A model generated the notes under the pieces. The model was not told the DNA's origin. It saw only the letters and a program-made list of their open reading frames with translations, and did not search any database. Shown here piece by piece: positions 39,701 to 45,649 of a stretch of DNA of 64,000 bases (its first letter is position 1; the number at the start of each line of letters is the position of its first letter). The stretch covers positions 13,920,516 to 13,984,515 of the forward strand of contig OX457036.1 in assembly GCA_949752735.1 (NCBI GenBank). Reading direction: 5' to 3'. The position numbers and the translations under genes are program-made. The DNA comes from Lumbricus terrestris. Taxonomy: Eukaryota > Annelida > Clitellata > Crassiclitellata > Lumbricidae.

Positions 39701-41686
39701 CGATTCTGGATTATAAGTGAAAATTTAAGAAAGTGTGGCCCTGCGAATGCAGATCTGTAGTCATTATTGCTTCTAGTAATACTGAGATGCAATGCGAAGT
39801 CAAAATTAAACCATATAGTCAATGTAGTCATCATTGCTTCTAGTAAATAGTGAGAGGCGATGCGGGGGTCAAAGTAGGAAGAGAAAGATGTTGGAATGGG
39901 GTTATTAGTGTAGGTCTATCTGTATAAAATATTACAGGTTTGTAGGAATTTGATTTGGGTAATAGGCCTAGAAACATTTAGCCAAAGTCATACAACATTC
40001 TCATAACGAAGGAATCAACTCTACGAATGGTGAATTCAACGATAAGGTGGCCTGGGTTGAGTATTGTATGGAATGACCTTATTGGCAGGGGAGGTCGAGA
40101 AGAATGTGACAAGGGTTTAAGAGAATAGAGCGAAAAGGAGCACGGCCAGCTGAAGAATAAATAGCAGAAGAATTTTAACTGAGAAAACATCAATCGACTC
40201 AACAAATTAGCACAAAGTAGAGACTTGGCAGAGTTAAGTACATGTACATCCCAATGACTAAAATGCCAAAAGTCCCCATAAATGTGCTCGAGCGGCCATC
40301 TTGGAAAATGGCGGCCTATATTATGTTTTTCGGTAATAACTCAAGAACCGTCACAGCTACTAAGAAATATAAAATGGCTAAAATGATCCCCATATAGGGG
40401 AAGCCGGGGTAATTTCGGCCATTTTTCTTATTTTTGTAATAAATTGAAACGGGTTGATTGCTAAAATTAAATAAAATCACAACTAAATAAAGCAAGATAG
40501 GGACAATATACGGCAAGGTTACTTTTTGGGAAAGAGGAAAACATTTGTGAAAAAAATTTTGTAAAGTTAATTTTTGGCCGGTTTTACCCCAGTACACGGG
40601 GTGAATTCGGCCAACACGATTAATTTGATTCTCACAACAAACCAGATGAGGTGCATGTGGCGGTTCACACCGAAATCAGCAGTGAGTCGGAAATTACACA
40701 TCAGAGATATTCAGGGAATACATCGTAGTATGTTTGTGATTTTTTTTTTGATTTTTTTGCAGAATTTAATAAAAATATTAATTTTTGTAAAAATTATTTT
40801 TTTCAAATTTTTTTAAAACACAATATAGAGTATGGAATGATATGCGTATATGCGTAATAGTCATATTTTAAATTAAAACTGGATATATTGGTGCAAAATA
40901 TAAAGTTACTACCTTAAAATAGGCACTATGTGACATTCCTAACATCTCTGGGGTAAATTCGTCCACATGGCCGAATTTACCCCGTCGCACCCACCCTCCA
41001 TAACAATCTTAACGAGCATGGATCTCATTTTTGGATCATGAATTTGGATAACCAAATTGGCAAAAAATATAGTGGTTTGCAGAATAAAAAGCAAATACTT
41101 AACATTTTAACAAGATTACGTTCAATTCTTAGCTTTTACTGTCACAGTATGGATAAGTGGGTTAGGCTCGAACTCATTTTTTTGGCTTTTAGCAAATTAT
41201 GCTCACATAAAAGCAAAACTATCTCGATAAACATATTTAATATGATATTATACGCTAGATGGCAGCATTAAAATCTTCTCAGGCCCACTGGTTTCCTTGA
41301 AATCACCCTGGCCGAATTTACCCCGTGGCCGAAATTACCCCGTCTTCCCCTAAAGACAATCAAGTTTGGTATATTACATTTGTTTCTATATTATAGGATT
41401 AAAAATAAAAATGTCGCATATGATAACGTAGTCATCACTATGTACATGTATATCAATGCGACATACAAAGTTTAATGGCGGGAAGAACGTAGTTATGGGA
41501 ATACTGTGCTACAAATAATGATTTAAGATCAACCTAACTATTATAGTATAGTCCTAAAATTTTTATTTTTAATCCTGGAAACAAATGTTATACCAAAGAA
41601 TGTACAGTTTACGCACCAATGCTGAAGACAATCGGGACTGCAGCTAGTAATATGCCGCATCTGATGTGAAGAAATGTTGGCTTCAT
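4342..41686 (-). CDS. Gene A: WSC, mucin-like, multi-CCP (sushi) type I membrane protein, 14 exons
   Basis: Fourteen minus-strand exons join by compatible phases: 41617-41686, 38854-39002, 20205-20370, 17707-18843, 16713-16898, 14896-15093, 14474-14647, 13180-13403, 10571-10770, 9758-9940, 8543-8806, 6472-6687, 5466-5639, 4342-4547. The order is signal peptide, WSC domain (8 Cys), Ser/Thr-rich stalk, nine CCP modules, transmembrane helix, short tail and stop. CCP modules are about 60-residue four-Cys folds usual in adhesion and complement-type receptors; WSC is a putative carbohydrate-binding module. I infer a cell-surface receptor or adhesion molecule and do not recognise a named orthologue. 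Exons 8 and 9 are 224 and 200 nt, not multiples of three, so the full model is out of frame. Omitting both leaves 3123 nt (1040 residues) open. The gene may be decaying, skip these exons, or carry assembly errors. Gene B is its tandem paralogue. Confidence 0.8.
4648..4881. mobile_element. Small MITE with CATGGGCGGAGTTT ends
   Basis: CATGGGCGGAGTTT is inverted at 4868-4881 with one change. The interior shares GGGGCTTAGCCCC phrases with copies at 22482-22634 and 20863-21120. Non-coding, in gene A intron 13. Confidence 0.65.
5466..5639 (-). CDS. Gene A exon 13: CCP module 9, membrane-proximal
   Basis: 174 nt, phase 1-1, acceptor CGTCTAG, donor T/GTAAGT. The reading is [18 protein letters not shown], then [18 protein letters not shown] and RCPC. 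It matches gene B exon 50509-50688 (SSCLPLFFHVLNTT, NVSCEDG, PNCL). It is the last CCP before the transmembrane exon. Confidence 0.8.
6165..6408. mobile_element. Short hAT-like MITE with 8-bp TSD
   Basis: The ends CAGTGGCGGCGACAGG and, inverted, CAGTAGCGGCGCTAGG lie between AAGACCAC duplications (6157-6164, 6409-6416). It shares ends and the GGGGCTTAGCCCCC phrase with the large element at 28000-33870. In gene A intron 12. Confidence 0.8.
6472..6687 (-). CDS. Gene A exon 12: CCP module 8
   Basis: 216 nt, phase 1-1, acceptor TTTTAG, donor C/GTAAGT. It starts [13 protein letters not shown], then [23 protein letters not shown] and KGCRR. It is homologous to gene B exon 50966-51178 (YNCMSGFWFTRN, MTCTAEGKW, GCQR). 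An extra Cys (RDCYN) follows GFWLA. Confidence 0.8.
7250..8425. mobile_element. Fold-back/Tc1-mariner-like MITE with CAGGGTGCGCC ends
   Basis: CAGGGTGCGCCCAAAAAAAG at the left is inverted at the right with one small change. TA flanks each end. Each arm holds two direct copies of about 200 bp (ACAGGCTTAxAGACAATTCA, CAAAAGTTAxxxCACTTTTA). No transposase was seen. It lies in gene A intron 11. A related left half lies at 22792-23210. Confidence 0.75.
8543..8806 (-). CDS. Gene A exon 11: CCP module 7 with an extra Cys pair
   Basis: 264 nt, phase 1-1, acceptor CTGTACAG, donor C/GTAAGT. It starts [20 protein letters not shown], then [18 protein letters not shown] and FTCG. Between the second and third canonical Cys is an insertion with two more Cys (MTCASS and SACATN). 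It makes the exon 93 nt longer than its gene B counterpart (171 nt). The insertion could form its own disulfide loop. Confidence 0.75.
9575..9690 (-). mobile_element. LINE/SINE 3' tail (GAAT-terminated)
   Basis: On the minus strand GCGCCTCTGAGTAGTTTTTT, CTTGAAGGAGCGCTATATAA and a GAAT repeat. Only the tail is present. Other copies of this tail lie at 19575-19655, 57745-57870 and, degenerate, 1164-1192. Confidence 0.6.
9758..9940 (-). CDS. Gene A exon 10: CCP module 6
   Basis: 183 nt, phase 1-1, acceptor CTTTACAG, donor G/GTCAGT. Cys lie in [21 protein letters not shown] and GECDG, with Trp in QQWSV. The central words [12 protein letters not shown] and WSVIN are shared with gene B exon 53780-53950 (TADSWLATNGS). 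A LINE/SINE 3' tail lies just downstream in the intron. Confidence 0.8.
10571..10770 (-). pseudogene. Gene A exon 9: CCP module 5 with 1-bp deletion
   Basis: Acceptor (AG/CAATTACTTGC) and donor T/GTAAGT are good, but the exon is 200 nt. The phase-1 entry frame reads [17 protein letters not shown] and then loses the CCP pattern. A frame offset by one resumes [18 protein letters not shown] and continues to [19 protein letters not shown]. The gene B homologue is 201 nt and fully open. The simplest reading is loss of one base near 10712-10725, either real or an assembly error. Confidence 0.75.
11505..11685. repeat. 18-bp tandem repeat
   Basis: About nine copies of GTGTGACCTACTATTA with small indels, non-coding, in gene A intron 8. 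Confidence 0.85.
11820..12770 (+). repeat. Dispersed repeat with C-rich tract
   Basis: Begins GAGGTACCCGGCGTTGCCGG, then CACTCCGACCTCTACCGGTA and a CCACCCC tract (11950-12345), then a 3' part with CACCCTGGCCCCC phrases. Related phrases occur at 47370 and 58470-58930. The Pro/His/Ser frames reflect composition. Confidence 0.55.
12845..13170 (+). mobile_element. LINE 3' end (CR1/L2-like RT C-terminus)
   Basis: Broken frames read like the C-terminal tail of a LINE ORF2 ([25 protein letters not shown], then a [13 protein letters not shown] stretch). The tail GCGCCTCTGAGTATCTTCTT, AAGGAGCGCTATATAAAT and GAATGAATG repeat follow. It overlaps the 3' edge of gene A exon 8 by a few bases of GAAT repeat context only. 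Confidence 0.6.
13180..13403 (-). pseudogene. Gene A exon 8: CCP module 4, frame-disrupted
   Basis: The splice sites look intact (acceptor TTGTTTAG, donor G/GTAACT), but the 224-nt length breaks the phase 1-1 rule. The reading starts [17 protein letters not shown] and proceeds to [13 protein letters not shown]. It must then change frame to reach LECVDESP, and again to reach QWNETLEDC. The gene B counterpart (195 nt) has the same elements in one frame (FPDMSFEKNLECIE, QWNDTIEDC). A 12-bp expansion lies inside. Exon skipping would keep the frame if exon 9 is skipped too. Confidence 0.7.
13303..13352 (-). repeat. Coding 12-bp minisatellite in exon 8
   Basis: About four imperfect copies of GGTACTTTGGTT / GGTACGGTGGTT give the protein run [16 protein letters not shown]. 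The gene B homologue has a single GTVV here. The expansion adds roughly 30 nt and accounts for most of the length difference between the two exons. Confidence 0.65.
13855..14240. repeat. GA-rich microsatellite
   Basis: Nearly 400 bp of GA units with GGGA variants, in gene A intron 7. The long LSLSLS or ERERER frames are artefacts. Confidence 0.9.
14474..14647 (-). CDS. Gene A exon 7: CCP module 3
   Basis: 174 nt, phase 1-1, acceptor TATGTTAG, donor G/GTATGT. Cys lie in DFCRPVP, VTCQRGY, FQCDSDG and SGCDG, with Trp in GGWQS. It is the same length as gene B exon 56184-56357 and clearly homologous (xPxPLxRNA, CDxDGxW). Confidence 0.85.
14896..15093 (-). CDS. Gene A exon 6: CCP module 2 (divergent)
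   Basis: 198 nt, phase 1-1. Cys lie in VNCPSL, TRTCAN, LKCVAT and SNCGG, with Trp in GVWHRN. The acceptor (GTTTCAG) is good. The donor chosen by phase, G/GTCTGC, is a poor match to consensus beyond GT, so the 3' edge is less certain. A fold-back transposon sits only 24 nt upstream of the acceptor dinucleotide. Confidence 0.65.
15119..15948. mobile_element. TU-like fold-back element 1 (GGACAAAACCCCCC arrays)
   Basis: The left array (15126-15240) repeats GGACAAAACCCCCC/GGTATAAAACCCCCC. The right array (15820-15940) is its inverted counterpart. The nine-base flanks GTATATTAC and GTTTATTAC (15110-15118, 15949-15957) match at 8 of 9. The core includes a long GAAT-type simple repeat (15541-15770). 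It lies in gene A intron 5, right at the exon 6 acceptor. Confidence 0.75.
15966..16235. repeat. ATGT/GGAT degenerate microsatellite
   Basis: ATGTATGT and GGATGGAT runs with TGCATGCA, in gene A intron 5 next to TU-like element 1. Confidence 0.75.
16713..16898 (-). CDS. Gene A exon 5: CCP module 1
   Basis: 186 nt, phase 1-1, acceptor TTGTTCAG, donor G/GTAACG. The four CCP Cys are in ELCMKP, YTCRPG, AMCDNG and EQCQ, with the conserved Trp in GTWVRIP. This is the first CCP after the stalk. No counterpart in gene B lies inside the window. Confidence 0.8.
16990..17235. repeat. Short interleaved direct and inverted repeats
   Basis: AACACAAATxGTAGG and TCGATTAAGAAATTT recur three to four times, some inverted (CCTACAATTTTGTGTTA, TTTCTTAATTAGGCC). 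Between gene A exons 4 and 5. Confidence 0.6.
17707..18843 (-). CDS. Gene A exon 4: long Ser/Thr-rich (mucin-like) stalk
   Basis: A single 1137-nt exon (379 codons, phase 1-1; acceptor TGTATTAG, donor GTAAGT). It starts [12 protein letters not shown] and contains only two Cys near its N-terminus. The rest is dominated by Ser and Thr with scattered Pro, as in O-glycosylated stalks. It contains two tandem copies of a 74-residue unit (about 18428-18649 and 18206-18427). Both carry TSFIRG, GGS, TRITD, FRSQ and AITNT. The last third has acidic and aromatic stretches (NWNGW, YSYVGY). It sits between the WSC domain and the CCP modules, consistent with a spacer holding the WSC head away from the membrane. 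Confidence 0.8.
18206..18649 (-). repeat. Coding tandem repeat, 2 x 222 bp, in the stalk exon
   Basis: Two in-frame copies of 74 codons lie back to back. Shared words are TSFIRG, TTRITD, FRSQ, AITNT and a KxIITP motif. Copies differ by many substitutions but keep length and frame. Such repeats often vary in number between alleles. Confidence 0.75.
18903..19095. repeat. ATC trinucleotide array
   Basis: TCATCA units with GTC variants. It lies 60 bp upstream of gene A exon 4 in intron 3. Confidence 0.9.
19090..19310 (+). mobile_element. tRNA-derived SINE feeding a CATA array
   Basis: The degenerate tRNA-like head has a B box GGTTCAAATCC at 19152. The body CTTCACTCACAATTGCG is shared with 45650-45880. 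The tail CCTCTGAGTATGAATCTTAA ends in CGCTATAACAAGTGCTCG, immediately followed by a CATA array. Confidence 0.65.
19311..19798. repeat. CATA arrays split by a LINE/SINE tail
   Basis: Arrays at 19311-19550 and 19656-19798 are separated by a tail module (GCGCCTCTGAGTAGTTTTTC, GCGCTATATAAATG, GAATGAATG). Confidence 0.85.
20205..20370 (-). CDS. Gene A exon 3: C-terminal half of WSC domain
   Basis: The exon is 166 nt, with a strong polypyrimidine acceptor (CCCTTTCAG) and donor G/GTCAGT in phase 1. The protein reads [20 protein letters not shown] followed by a CC-x3-C cluster and LICGG. This is the WSC signature, compare the family pattern F-G-L-E-Y-G-x-x-C-x-C and I-C-G-G. Joined to exon 2 it supplies all eight Cys. 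It precedes the Ser/Thr-rich exon. Confidence 0.85.
20405..20716. repeat. Mixed TATG/TGCA and AT microsatellite
   Basis: Degenerate ATGTATGC units flank an uninterrupted AT run at 20499-20550. It directly abuts TU-like element 2. Confidence 0.85.
20717..21574. mobile_element. TU-like fold-back element 2 (GCGCGCAGACAAAT arrays)
   Basis: The left array (20727-20830) repeats GCGCGCAGACAAAT-type units. The right array (21478-21570) is inverted. Both ends carry GGnnCnC motifs and are flanked by TGTATGTAT, although the surrounding microsatellite weakens this as a TSD. The core has a tandem AAATAGAAGCTGGATGAAGG array (21155-21455) and a nested MITE. Confidence 0.75.
20863..21120. mobile_element. 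MITE nested in TU-like element 2
   Basis: AATCATGGGCGGAGACCTAG is inverted at the right end (three mismatches). Poly-C runs lie inside. It interrupts the core of the 20717-21574 element. Confidence 0.6.
22482..22634. mobile_element. Small MITE with CATGGGCGGAGTT ends (second copy)
   Basis: CATGGGCGGAGTTCATCAGG at the left and AAACTCTGCCCATG at the right. It is the same family as 4648-4881 and shorter, with the interior GCTTAGCCCCC. Confidence 0.6.
22792..23215 (+). mobile_element. Partial copy of the CAGGGTG-type MITE
   Basis: Starts CAGGGTGGACC and shares AAGTAAGAATTTxxxA, CAATTCATATTTACAC and ACAAAAGTTATATCACTTTT with 7250-8425. No right terminus was found. The LTR element begins 16 bp further on, so its insertion may have interrupted this copy. 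Confidence 0.6.
23231..24025 (+). repeat. 5' LTR of the Gypsy-like element
   Basis: 795 bp. It has internal tandem units of about 68 bp in its first half (CTAGCCTGCCTCTTTTAGAG ... CGCACGTGCCTTCG), a TATATAAG box (23605-23612) and AATAAA (23796-23801). It differs from the 3' LTR by few substitutions and one fewer tandem unit. Confidence 0.85.
24088..25260 (+). CDS. gag: Gag polyprotein of Gypsy-like element
   Basis: 390 codons, uninterrupted. The N-terminal half is acidic and charged. The capsid-like core contains [19 protein letters not shown] and QLLWDFG, the retrotransposon gag pattern. A single CCHC zinc knuckle ([14 protein letters not shown], residues 318-331) should bind element RNA. 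It overlaps the protease frame (-1) by 10 nt, with an ATG at 25251 near the gag stop. I see no canonical slippery heptamer, so reinitiation is possible. GC-rich codon use differs from the host exons. Confidence 0.85.
   Translation: MEEDEDVTVAYPAGRSADGSAMAEQRTDRSRLTEELRRPTWTNYGETSTERETTGERPWTRPPPMKPGKFDGTGSLESFLVQFEVCARHNQWTAADRVDYLRCSLEKAATQLLWDFGARPNVDYEELVERLRQRYGTEGQAESFRAQLYYRRQRSEETLSDLLHDIRRLVVLAYPVPSNETTEIIAKDAFLEALRDRDLSLKVREREPKNLDEAYRTALRLDAYQRTNDADDRRRPPNRVRGTQETDVSAQIQSTLDRFLETQRNEQRRWQMEMERRIDRQFQELRGRAPIDDDLGRDGRSGSRNSDDRGRNRRGVTCFSCNRVGHISRNCRQPRRPFNRRNDAEETGAEATTPPTPVAMNYTTRSRLPDRASSNAVYIRGTSTDDNRCA
25251..25721 (+). pseudogene. pol: Aspartic protease region of Gypsy-like pol
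   Basis: Reads [20 protein letters not shown] with the DTG-type retropepsin active site, then [20 protein letters not shown], the usual flap-to-C-terminal region. The frame ends at a stop at 25719-25721. The RT segment continues in a different frame, so a single-base change near 25690 has split pol. Confidence 0.75.
25690..26122 (+). pseudogene. pol: Truncated reverse transcriptase start of Gypsy-like pol
   Basis: The frame reads [20 protein letters not shown], then [37 protein letters not shown] and [10 protein letters not shown]. This is the linker and first RT block (the H-x-I-x-T-G and P-x-R-x-x-P pattern). After EEPA the reading loses RT similarity and stops at 26122. The catalytic YxDD block, RNase H and integrase are missing. 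Confidence 0.75.
26121..26493. mobile_element. MITE with perfect 24-bp TIRs inside the LTR element
   Basis: GACCCAACGTTCCCAAAG and six further bases at the left end are exactly inverted at the right end (26470-26493). The AT-rich interior is non-coding. It abuts the truncated RT. A related end occurs at 27814-27837. Confidence 0.7.
26770..27735 (+). repeat. Degenerate G-rich long-period repeat
   Basis: GGGGTGG-rich blocks alternate three times at roughly 330-bp spacing with a conserved AT-rich phrase (AAACAAxTGxAACxTTAT, then TTTCATATxTTxAGCATTTT). Apparent ORFs are compositional. Similar C-rich or G-rich blocks occur at 11.95-12.35 and 58.9-59.4 kb. Confidence 0.5.
29140..32146. mobile_element. 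Large fold-back element with ~1.4-kb inverted arms
   Basis: The left arm (29140 to about 30562) and right arm (about 30725-32146) are near-perfect inverted copies around a spacer of about 160 bp. They end in TAGTCGGGTCAATCT and are flanked by CTA on both sides. Each arm itself begins with two direct subrepeats of about 355 bp (29140 and 29494 starts). The inner part of each arm holds an open frame (30022-30645 plus; 30682-31254 minus) starting [19 protein letters not shown]. The frames share most residues because the arms are copies. I recognise no domain. Confidence 0.8.
32340..33300. repeat. Satellite array, unit about 106-122 bp, ~9 copies
   Basis: The anchor TTGGACACCTTTATTGTGA recurs at about 32352, 32464, 32571, 32687, 32806, 32928, 33047, 33153 and 33272. 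Units also share AACTTGGAxCTCGAGTC, TACGATAATACTGA and GCACACCATT. It lies inside the hAT-like element, and an isolated anchor recurs near 33537. Confidence 0.8.
34692..35547 (+). repeat. 3' LTR of the Gypsy-like element
   Basis: 856 bp. The extra length over the 5' LTR is mostly one additional copy of the tandem unit. TATATAAG lies at 35130-35137 and AATAAA at 35321-35326. High similarity of the LTRs indicates a relatively recent insertion. Confidence 0.85.
35905..37339. mobile_element. piggyBac-like element flanked by TTAA
   Basis: TTAA at 35901-35904 and 37340-37343 flanks ends CCTTTTCCACTCC and (inverted) CCTTTACCAATCC, the usual piggyBac-type architecture. There is no transposase. The interior contains two tandem duplications with units of about 175-200 bp (36462-36830, including AT microsatellites) and 182 bp (36968-37331). 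Confidence 0.65.
37344..38850. other. Intronic stretch without recognised features
   Basis: Gene A intron 2 just downstream of exon 2. A 75-codon minus frame at 37467-37694 has no splice support or recognised domain. The rest, including frames at 38301-38766, shows nothing I can support. Confidence 0.45.
38854..39002 (-). CDS. Gene A exon 2: N-terminal half of WSC domain
   Basis: The exon is 149 nt, with acceptor TTGTTTAG and donor AAG/GTAAG in phase 0. It encodes [20 protein letters not shown], continuing to [14 protein letters not shown]. The GCY opening and the Cys cluster CACQC match the first half of the WSC consensus. The second half lies 18.5 kb away at 20205-20370, with the phase-0 junction preserved. 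No ORF caller would report it because it is short. Confidence 0.8.
39003..40390. other. Gene A intron 1, unique sequence
   Basis: I see no exon, TIR element or tandem array here. Short degenerate phrases such as TCATTGCTTCTAGTAA occur twice (39760 and 39828). Confidence 0.4.
40397..41350. mobile_element. MITE with GGGGAAG...GGGGTAATTTCGGCC ends
   Basis: Left GGGGAAGCCGGGGTAATTTC and right (inverted) GGGGAAGACGGGGTAATTTC form imperfect TIRs flanked by TA. The motif GAATTTACCCCG recurs subterminally (40595-40615, 40950-40985, 41310-41325). Non-coding, in gene A intron 1. Confidence 0.75.
41617..41686 (-). CDS. Gene A exon 1: start codon and signal peptide
   Basis: ATG at 41686-41684 opens a 23-codon reading ([20 protein letters not shown], then FSI) with a hydrophobic core typical of a secretory signal peptide. 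The exon ends in phase 1 (ATT G) before a GTGCGT donor. The split Gly codon completes at 39002 and leads directly into the WSC exon. No TATA box is evident upstream on this strand. A 20-bp tandem repeat lies at about -65 to -150 relative to the ATG. The start is chosen because it is the first ATG giving a signal peptide with a matching donor phase. Confidence 0.7.
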
Positions 41687-41750
41687 ATGCATCTTTTTTT
41701 CTCGCTTGACACAAGTGCAATGCTATCCAGTCTAGTCAACTGGACGGTTG

Positions 41751-41838
41751 GTCATAATCGTCTAAAGCAAATCATAATCGTCTGAAACAAATCATAATCG
41801 TCTGAAACAAATCATAATCGTCTGAAGCAAATCATAAC
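41751..41838. repeat. 20-bp tandem repeat upstream of gene A start
   Basis: Exactly spaced 20-bp units (ATCATAATCGTCTGAAACAA with 1-2 changes), 4.4 copies, lie 65-150 bp upstream of the gene A ATG. The position suggests 5'UTR or proximal promoter, but no function is shown. Confidence 0.7.
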
Positions 41839-42109
41839 GTTTGATTATAGTTAAGCCAGCTTCAGTTGATTACTCAATAGCTTGTGATGGGATTCTCTCC
41901 TTGAAATCGTTATCCGTCAGGTTTAAGAACTTAAAGACGCCGAGTATCTCGCAAAGGTCTTTACTGATCTATCTACGGTGTCAGTATAAATATGATAAAC
42001 TGTCGGTAACCTATACTTTTTGGGAAAAAACTAATCTCTTATAATGGGTAAACTGGTGCATCAGTGGCTCTCTTTTTCACTATCGCAAAAAGACACCACA
42101 TCTTAAAAT

Positions 42110-42792
42110 GGTTCTATGACACTTAATCCCGCGACACTTAATCCCGGCGACATTTAATCCTGCGACACTTAATGCCGGGAAAATAAAATAAATAAAAAAG
42201 ACTTAAATTTCATAAAAGCAGTAGGCTATTCAAAGCAATATTCACTGTTGTTCAAAAGAGTTAAGCTTGTGCAAATAAATATTATAAAACCAGTAAAATT
42301 CGACAAAATCAATATTCACAGCAATAGTCACAGTATTTGATAAAAAAAGAGCTCCGTTGGCATTGTCGCTATGTTTAATGTATTTGTAATGTCCATGTAG
42401 GCTTATCACAGTTTGTTTGCCTTTGCTACTGCAGGCGAAATCCGCCTACGTGTCACTGCCCTACCGTAGACTGAACTTCGCAAATCCTGTTTAAAATCCT
42501 CTACAATGATCGTTTTATGTGCAGATGTACAACAGAAAACCAGAACAGGGAGGTAGGCCTACCTAATTGGCTATGTTGGCAACAATAGTCGTACAAAAAT
42601 TCGTACTCACGTGTGTACAGGTATTAAGTGTCGCGGCATCAAATGTCGGGGGATTAAGTGTCGCCGGGATTAAATGTCGCCGGGATTAACTGTCGCGGGA
42701 TTAACTGACGCGGGATTAAATGTCGCCGGGACTAAGTGTCCGGTATTAAGTGTCGCGGTATCAAATGTCGCGGGATTAAGTGTCGTGCTACC
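42110..42792. mobile_element. TU-like fold-back element 3 (GACACTTAATCCCGC arrays)
   Basis: Short left array (42117-42178) and longer right inverted array (42625-42788) of a 15-bp unit GACACTTAATCCCGC. The ends are GGTTCTATGACAC and, inverted, GGTAGCACGACAC. CTTAAAAT flanks both sides (42102-42109, 42793-42800). It lies about 0.4 kb upstream of gene A. Confidence 0.8.
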
Positions 42793-42800
42793 CTTAAAAT

Positions 42801-45640
42801 GTATCTAGCATCAATGCGTTCAATTCCGATCTCAAAGATTATATAATATTCTCATGAAGCTTAGTTGAGACTGTCATGAAAGCCAGCCACTAAAAATAAT
42901 CCTGCGTGAAGTCTGTGAAAACGAAAGAGACTATAATAGGCCTTATACAGTATACACAGCTCTTATGTTTCAGAGCTGCGCTCTATTGTCGTGTCAAGCA
43001 TATTGACATTTATGCGTCGATACAAGATGCCAGCATATCAACGCCCAAGCATGTGACTTACTAATGTTTGTCCAGCATGAATGGAGCACATCATCGAACT
43101 CCGGTTGTTCTATAGTAGGAGATATCTATGGGATAGAAAAAATCCGTGCAGACGGTTTCATAGTCGACCTGCATGTTATGCGATCGTTGGGCTCTGCTAT
43201 AGTTGTGGAGATATATGCAGGTGCAGCTAGAGCTCATCGTATACCTGATGATCTTCGTGGAACATTCTTCCATTGTATTCACGCACTTAACTGTTGCGTT
43301 TGGCCTCGTGCAATAATCATTCTCAAACTTAAGCGAAAGTGATAGTAGTAGTGCAGGGTTTCAATTCGGCGACAATGATAAGAAAAAGCAGTATCGTCGC
43401 CCTCCTCCTTTATTCAGGCTTAGGACTGGCACTTCAAACGTGGAATCAGTGGCGGAATAGTCCTAAGCGCAAAAGTTCAGAGATAGCCTATATAGGCTAA
43501 TATAGATGCGTGAGTACTGAGTAGCGCCTTCGTGAGGTTCTTTAAAGAGCTATGTTAAGTGTCTTGATAATTATAAACAGTAAGCCTACATAGGCTACGT
43601 TAGATATCTTCCCTATATAGGACTAATAGAGGGTGCGCTTAGCAGGACTCTGCATGGGCGCCCGCACATAGGGGGGGGGGACGGGTCCTTAACCTCCATA
43701 CTTTAAAATTATCACCTATATTTTACCTCCTACATTTTGGTAATTGTTAACAAAGTTCTTTGCATTAAAGCACTAATTATAGGTTACTACCGTATTGATT
43801 CAAAAAGTGAAGTTTAGGCCCAGATTTTACAATTACAAATCTCTGTGAAAAGGCCCTATGTTCTAAATAAGCCGAATCGACATCTGGCGCGCGCATGCGC
43901 AGTGGGTCAAGGTCGATTCTGGGCATAGAGTTAACAATAATTTAGTTAAACATTTAGGCTATTTATAGACCTCTATATGAATCTGGAAAAATTTATGCAT
44001 GCTAATCTTGAGTTTTCGAAGTTTTCATAGAACTTTACAATTAATCAATTGGCCTAAACTTTCCAGAAAGTCAGTTAATTTTTCAGTAGGCTAGTAAGTT
44101 GTAGAAACAGCGAAAAACGACTAAGACTGTGGAGAGAGCAGTTATGTGCATTGCACAATATTAACTTTATTTGGTAAACCTATATATTGCCCACTGCATA
44201 GCCTATGCGAACCGCCGTTTAGACTAGGCTATTTAATTTTCCTTCGGAAAGCAAAGATCCAGGTCGAAGAATTAAGACGGTGGATTGATCTGGTAGGTTG
44301 AGTTGTAGGTAGGCCTATAAGCCTAAATGTTCAATCCTATAATTATATTATGGCACCGTAGCCTATCCAACAACACCAATTTGGAAGAATTGTTTTGGAT
44401 AGTAGGCCTACGTACGTATAGGTTCTAGCCCATATGAAAATCTCACCATCTGTGCGCAATACGTAGAGTACGTAATAGGCCTAACTACATAATGACCGCA
44501 CAGACCGTGATTTGTTGGTATATGACATACATGTAGATGTAGGTCTAGTTGCATATGTGTTGTGTTTTTCAATAACCATACTAACCTTTCACATGGCCTT
44601 AACGCCGTTAACGGATGATGATGATATTCGTTTAATTCAAAGTATGACAAATCCAGGTGACAAACCGCACCAGGATGCTTTTGCTGTCGATTCTGTCATT
44701 AATAATAGGGGCCTATATATATATATATATTGTACCAGACTAACAGCTATATGCTGATAACACCAGCAAATGCTACAAGCATATTCCCACTCACCCAAGA
44801 AATCCTCAAAGAAATAGGCCTAGGTCTACTGCTTAGGCCTAAATATTTATGATTAGTTTTAAAAGAATATAATTTAGGTTATAGTTGCCAATTCACTGAA
44901 AAATATAGGCCTATAGGCTAGGCCTATATCTGCTATAGCTCTGGCTATAATTATATGCGGCATACACCAAGGCCACTAATAAACTTCTTTCATTTTATAT
45001 TGCATAATTTTTAAACCACGATTACCTGTAGGCCTACGGCAAAATTTTCTTAATGCATCAACGTTCAAACGCTTTAAATTCTCTAAACCATTCATCGATA
45101 TCTATATTTAGACCGATGAAACTATTAACAATCTCCATGTTTAATGTCTTCCGTCCGTGACCGTAGTTGGCCTTGACCTGACCCCCAGAATTGAACTGAC
45201 CTATACTGAGACGTCGAATCCGCTTATTCCCTGTATTGCATTTTGTGGAGCTCTTGCTAAGACAAAATGTTTATCCGTGACCATTGGATTTCGCCCACTT
45301 GCAGAATATCTTCGGACGCCCATGGAACTCTGCATTCATGACTCTGCGGTCATAGGCTACTTCATTGTCATGCTTGACCAGGTTCTTGCTAATTATCCAG
45401 CGATTATAGGAGGTTTATAAAAGCTGAAGAATTATTTTCATCGAGCATGGTAATTGTAAGTCTTGATCTCACGAGATCGTGTGTTATGTTACAGCACAAA
45501 GTCTCTCATTGTATAAAAGTTAAGTTTGAAGTTTTTTTTATGTCTCTAGCTTTCATTTGAGAGTTCTACAAGTATCAGAATGGCTGCAATCGTGTGAAGG
45601 TATGTTATCGAACTCGTCGACTTTCTGCCTTAGAGGCTTA
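42801..45640. other. Upstream flank of gene A, no gene recognised
   Basis: Many TAGGCCTA-type words. Frames at 43064-43342 and 45157-45420 lack splice sites in register, homology I recognise or codon bias, so they are not called. Confidence 0.45.
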
Positions 45641-45649
45641 GAGTGTTGC

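Noticed and set aside
42625..42790. Regular short repeats resembling a CRISPR array
   Set aside because: Contiguous tandem 15-bp units without spacers, inverted at the other end of an element with target duplications; eukaryotic context.
43064..43342. 92-codon plus-strand frame
   Set aside because: No splice sites in register, no domain and no codon bias; single-exon frames of this length occur by chance.
45157..45420. 87-codon plus-strand frame upstream of the SINE
   Set aside because: Unsupported by signals or homology I can recognise.
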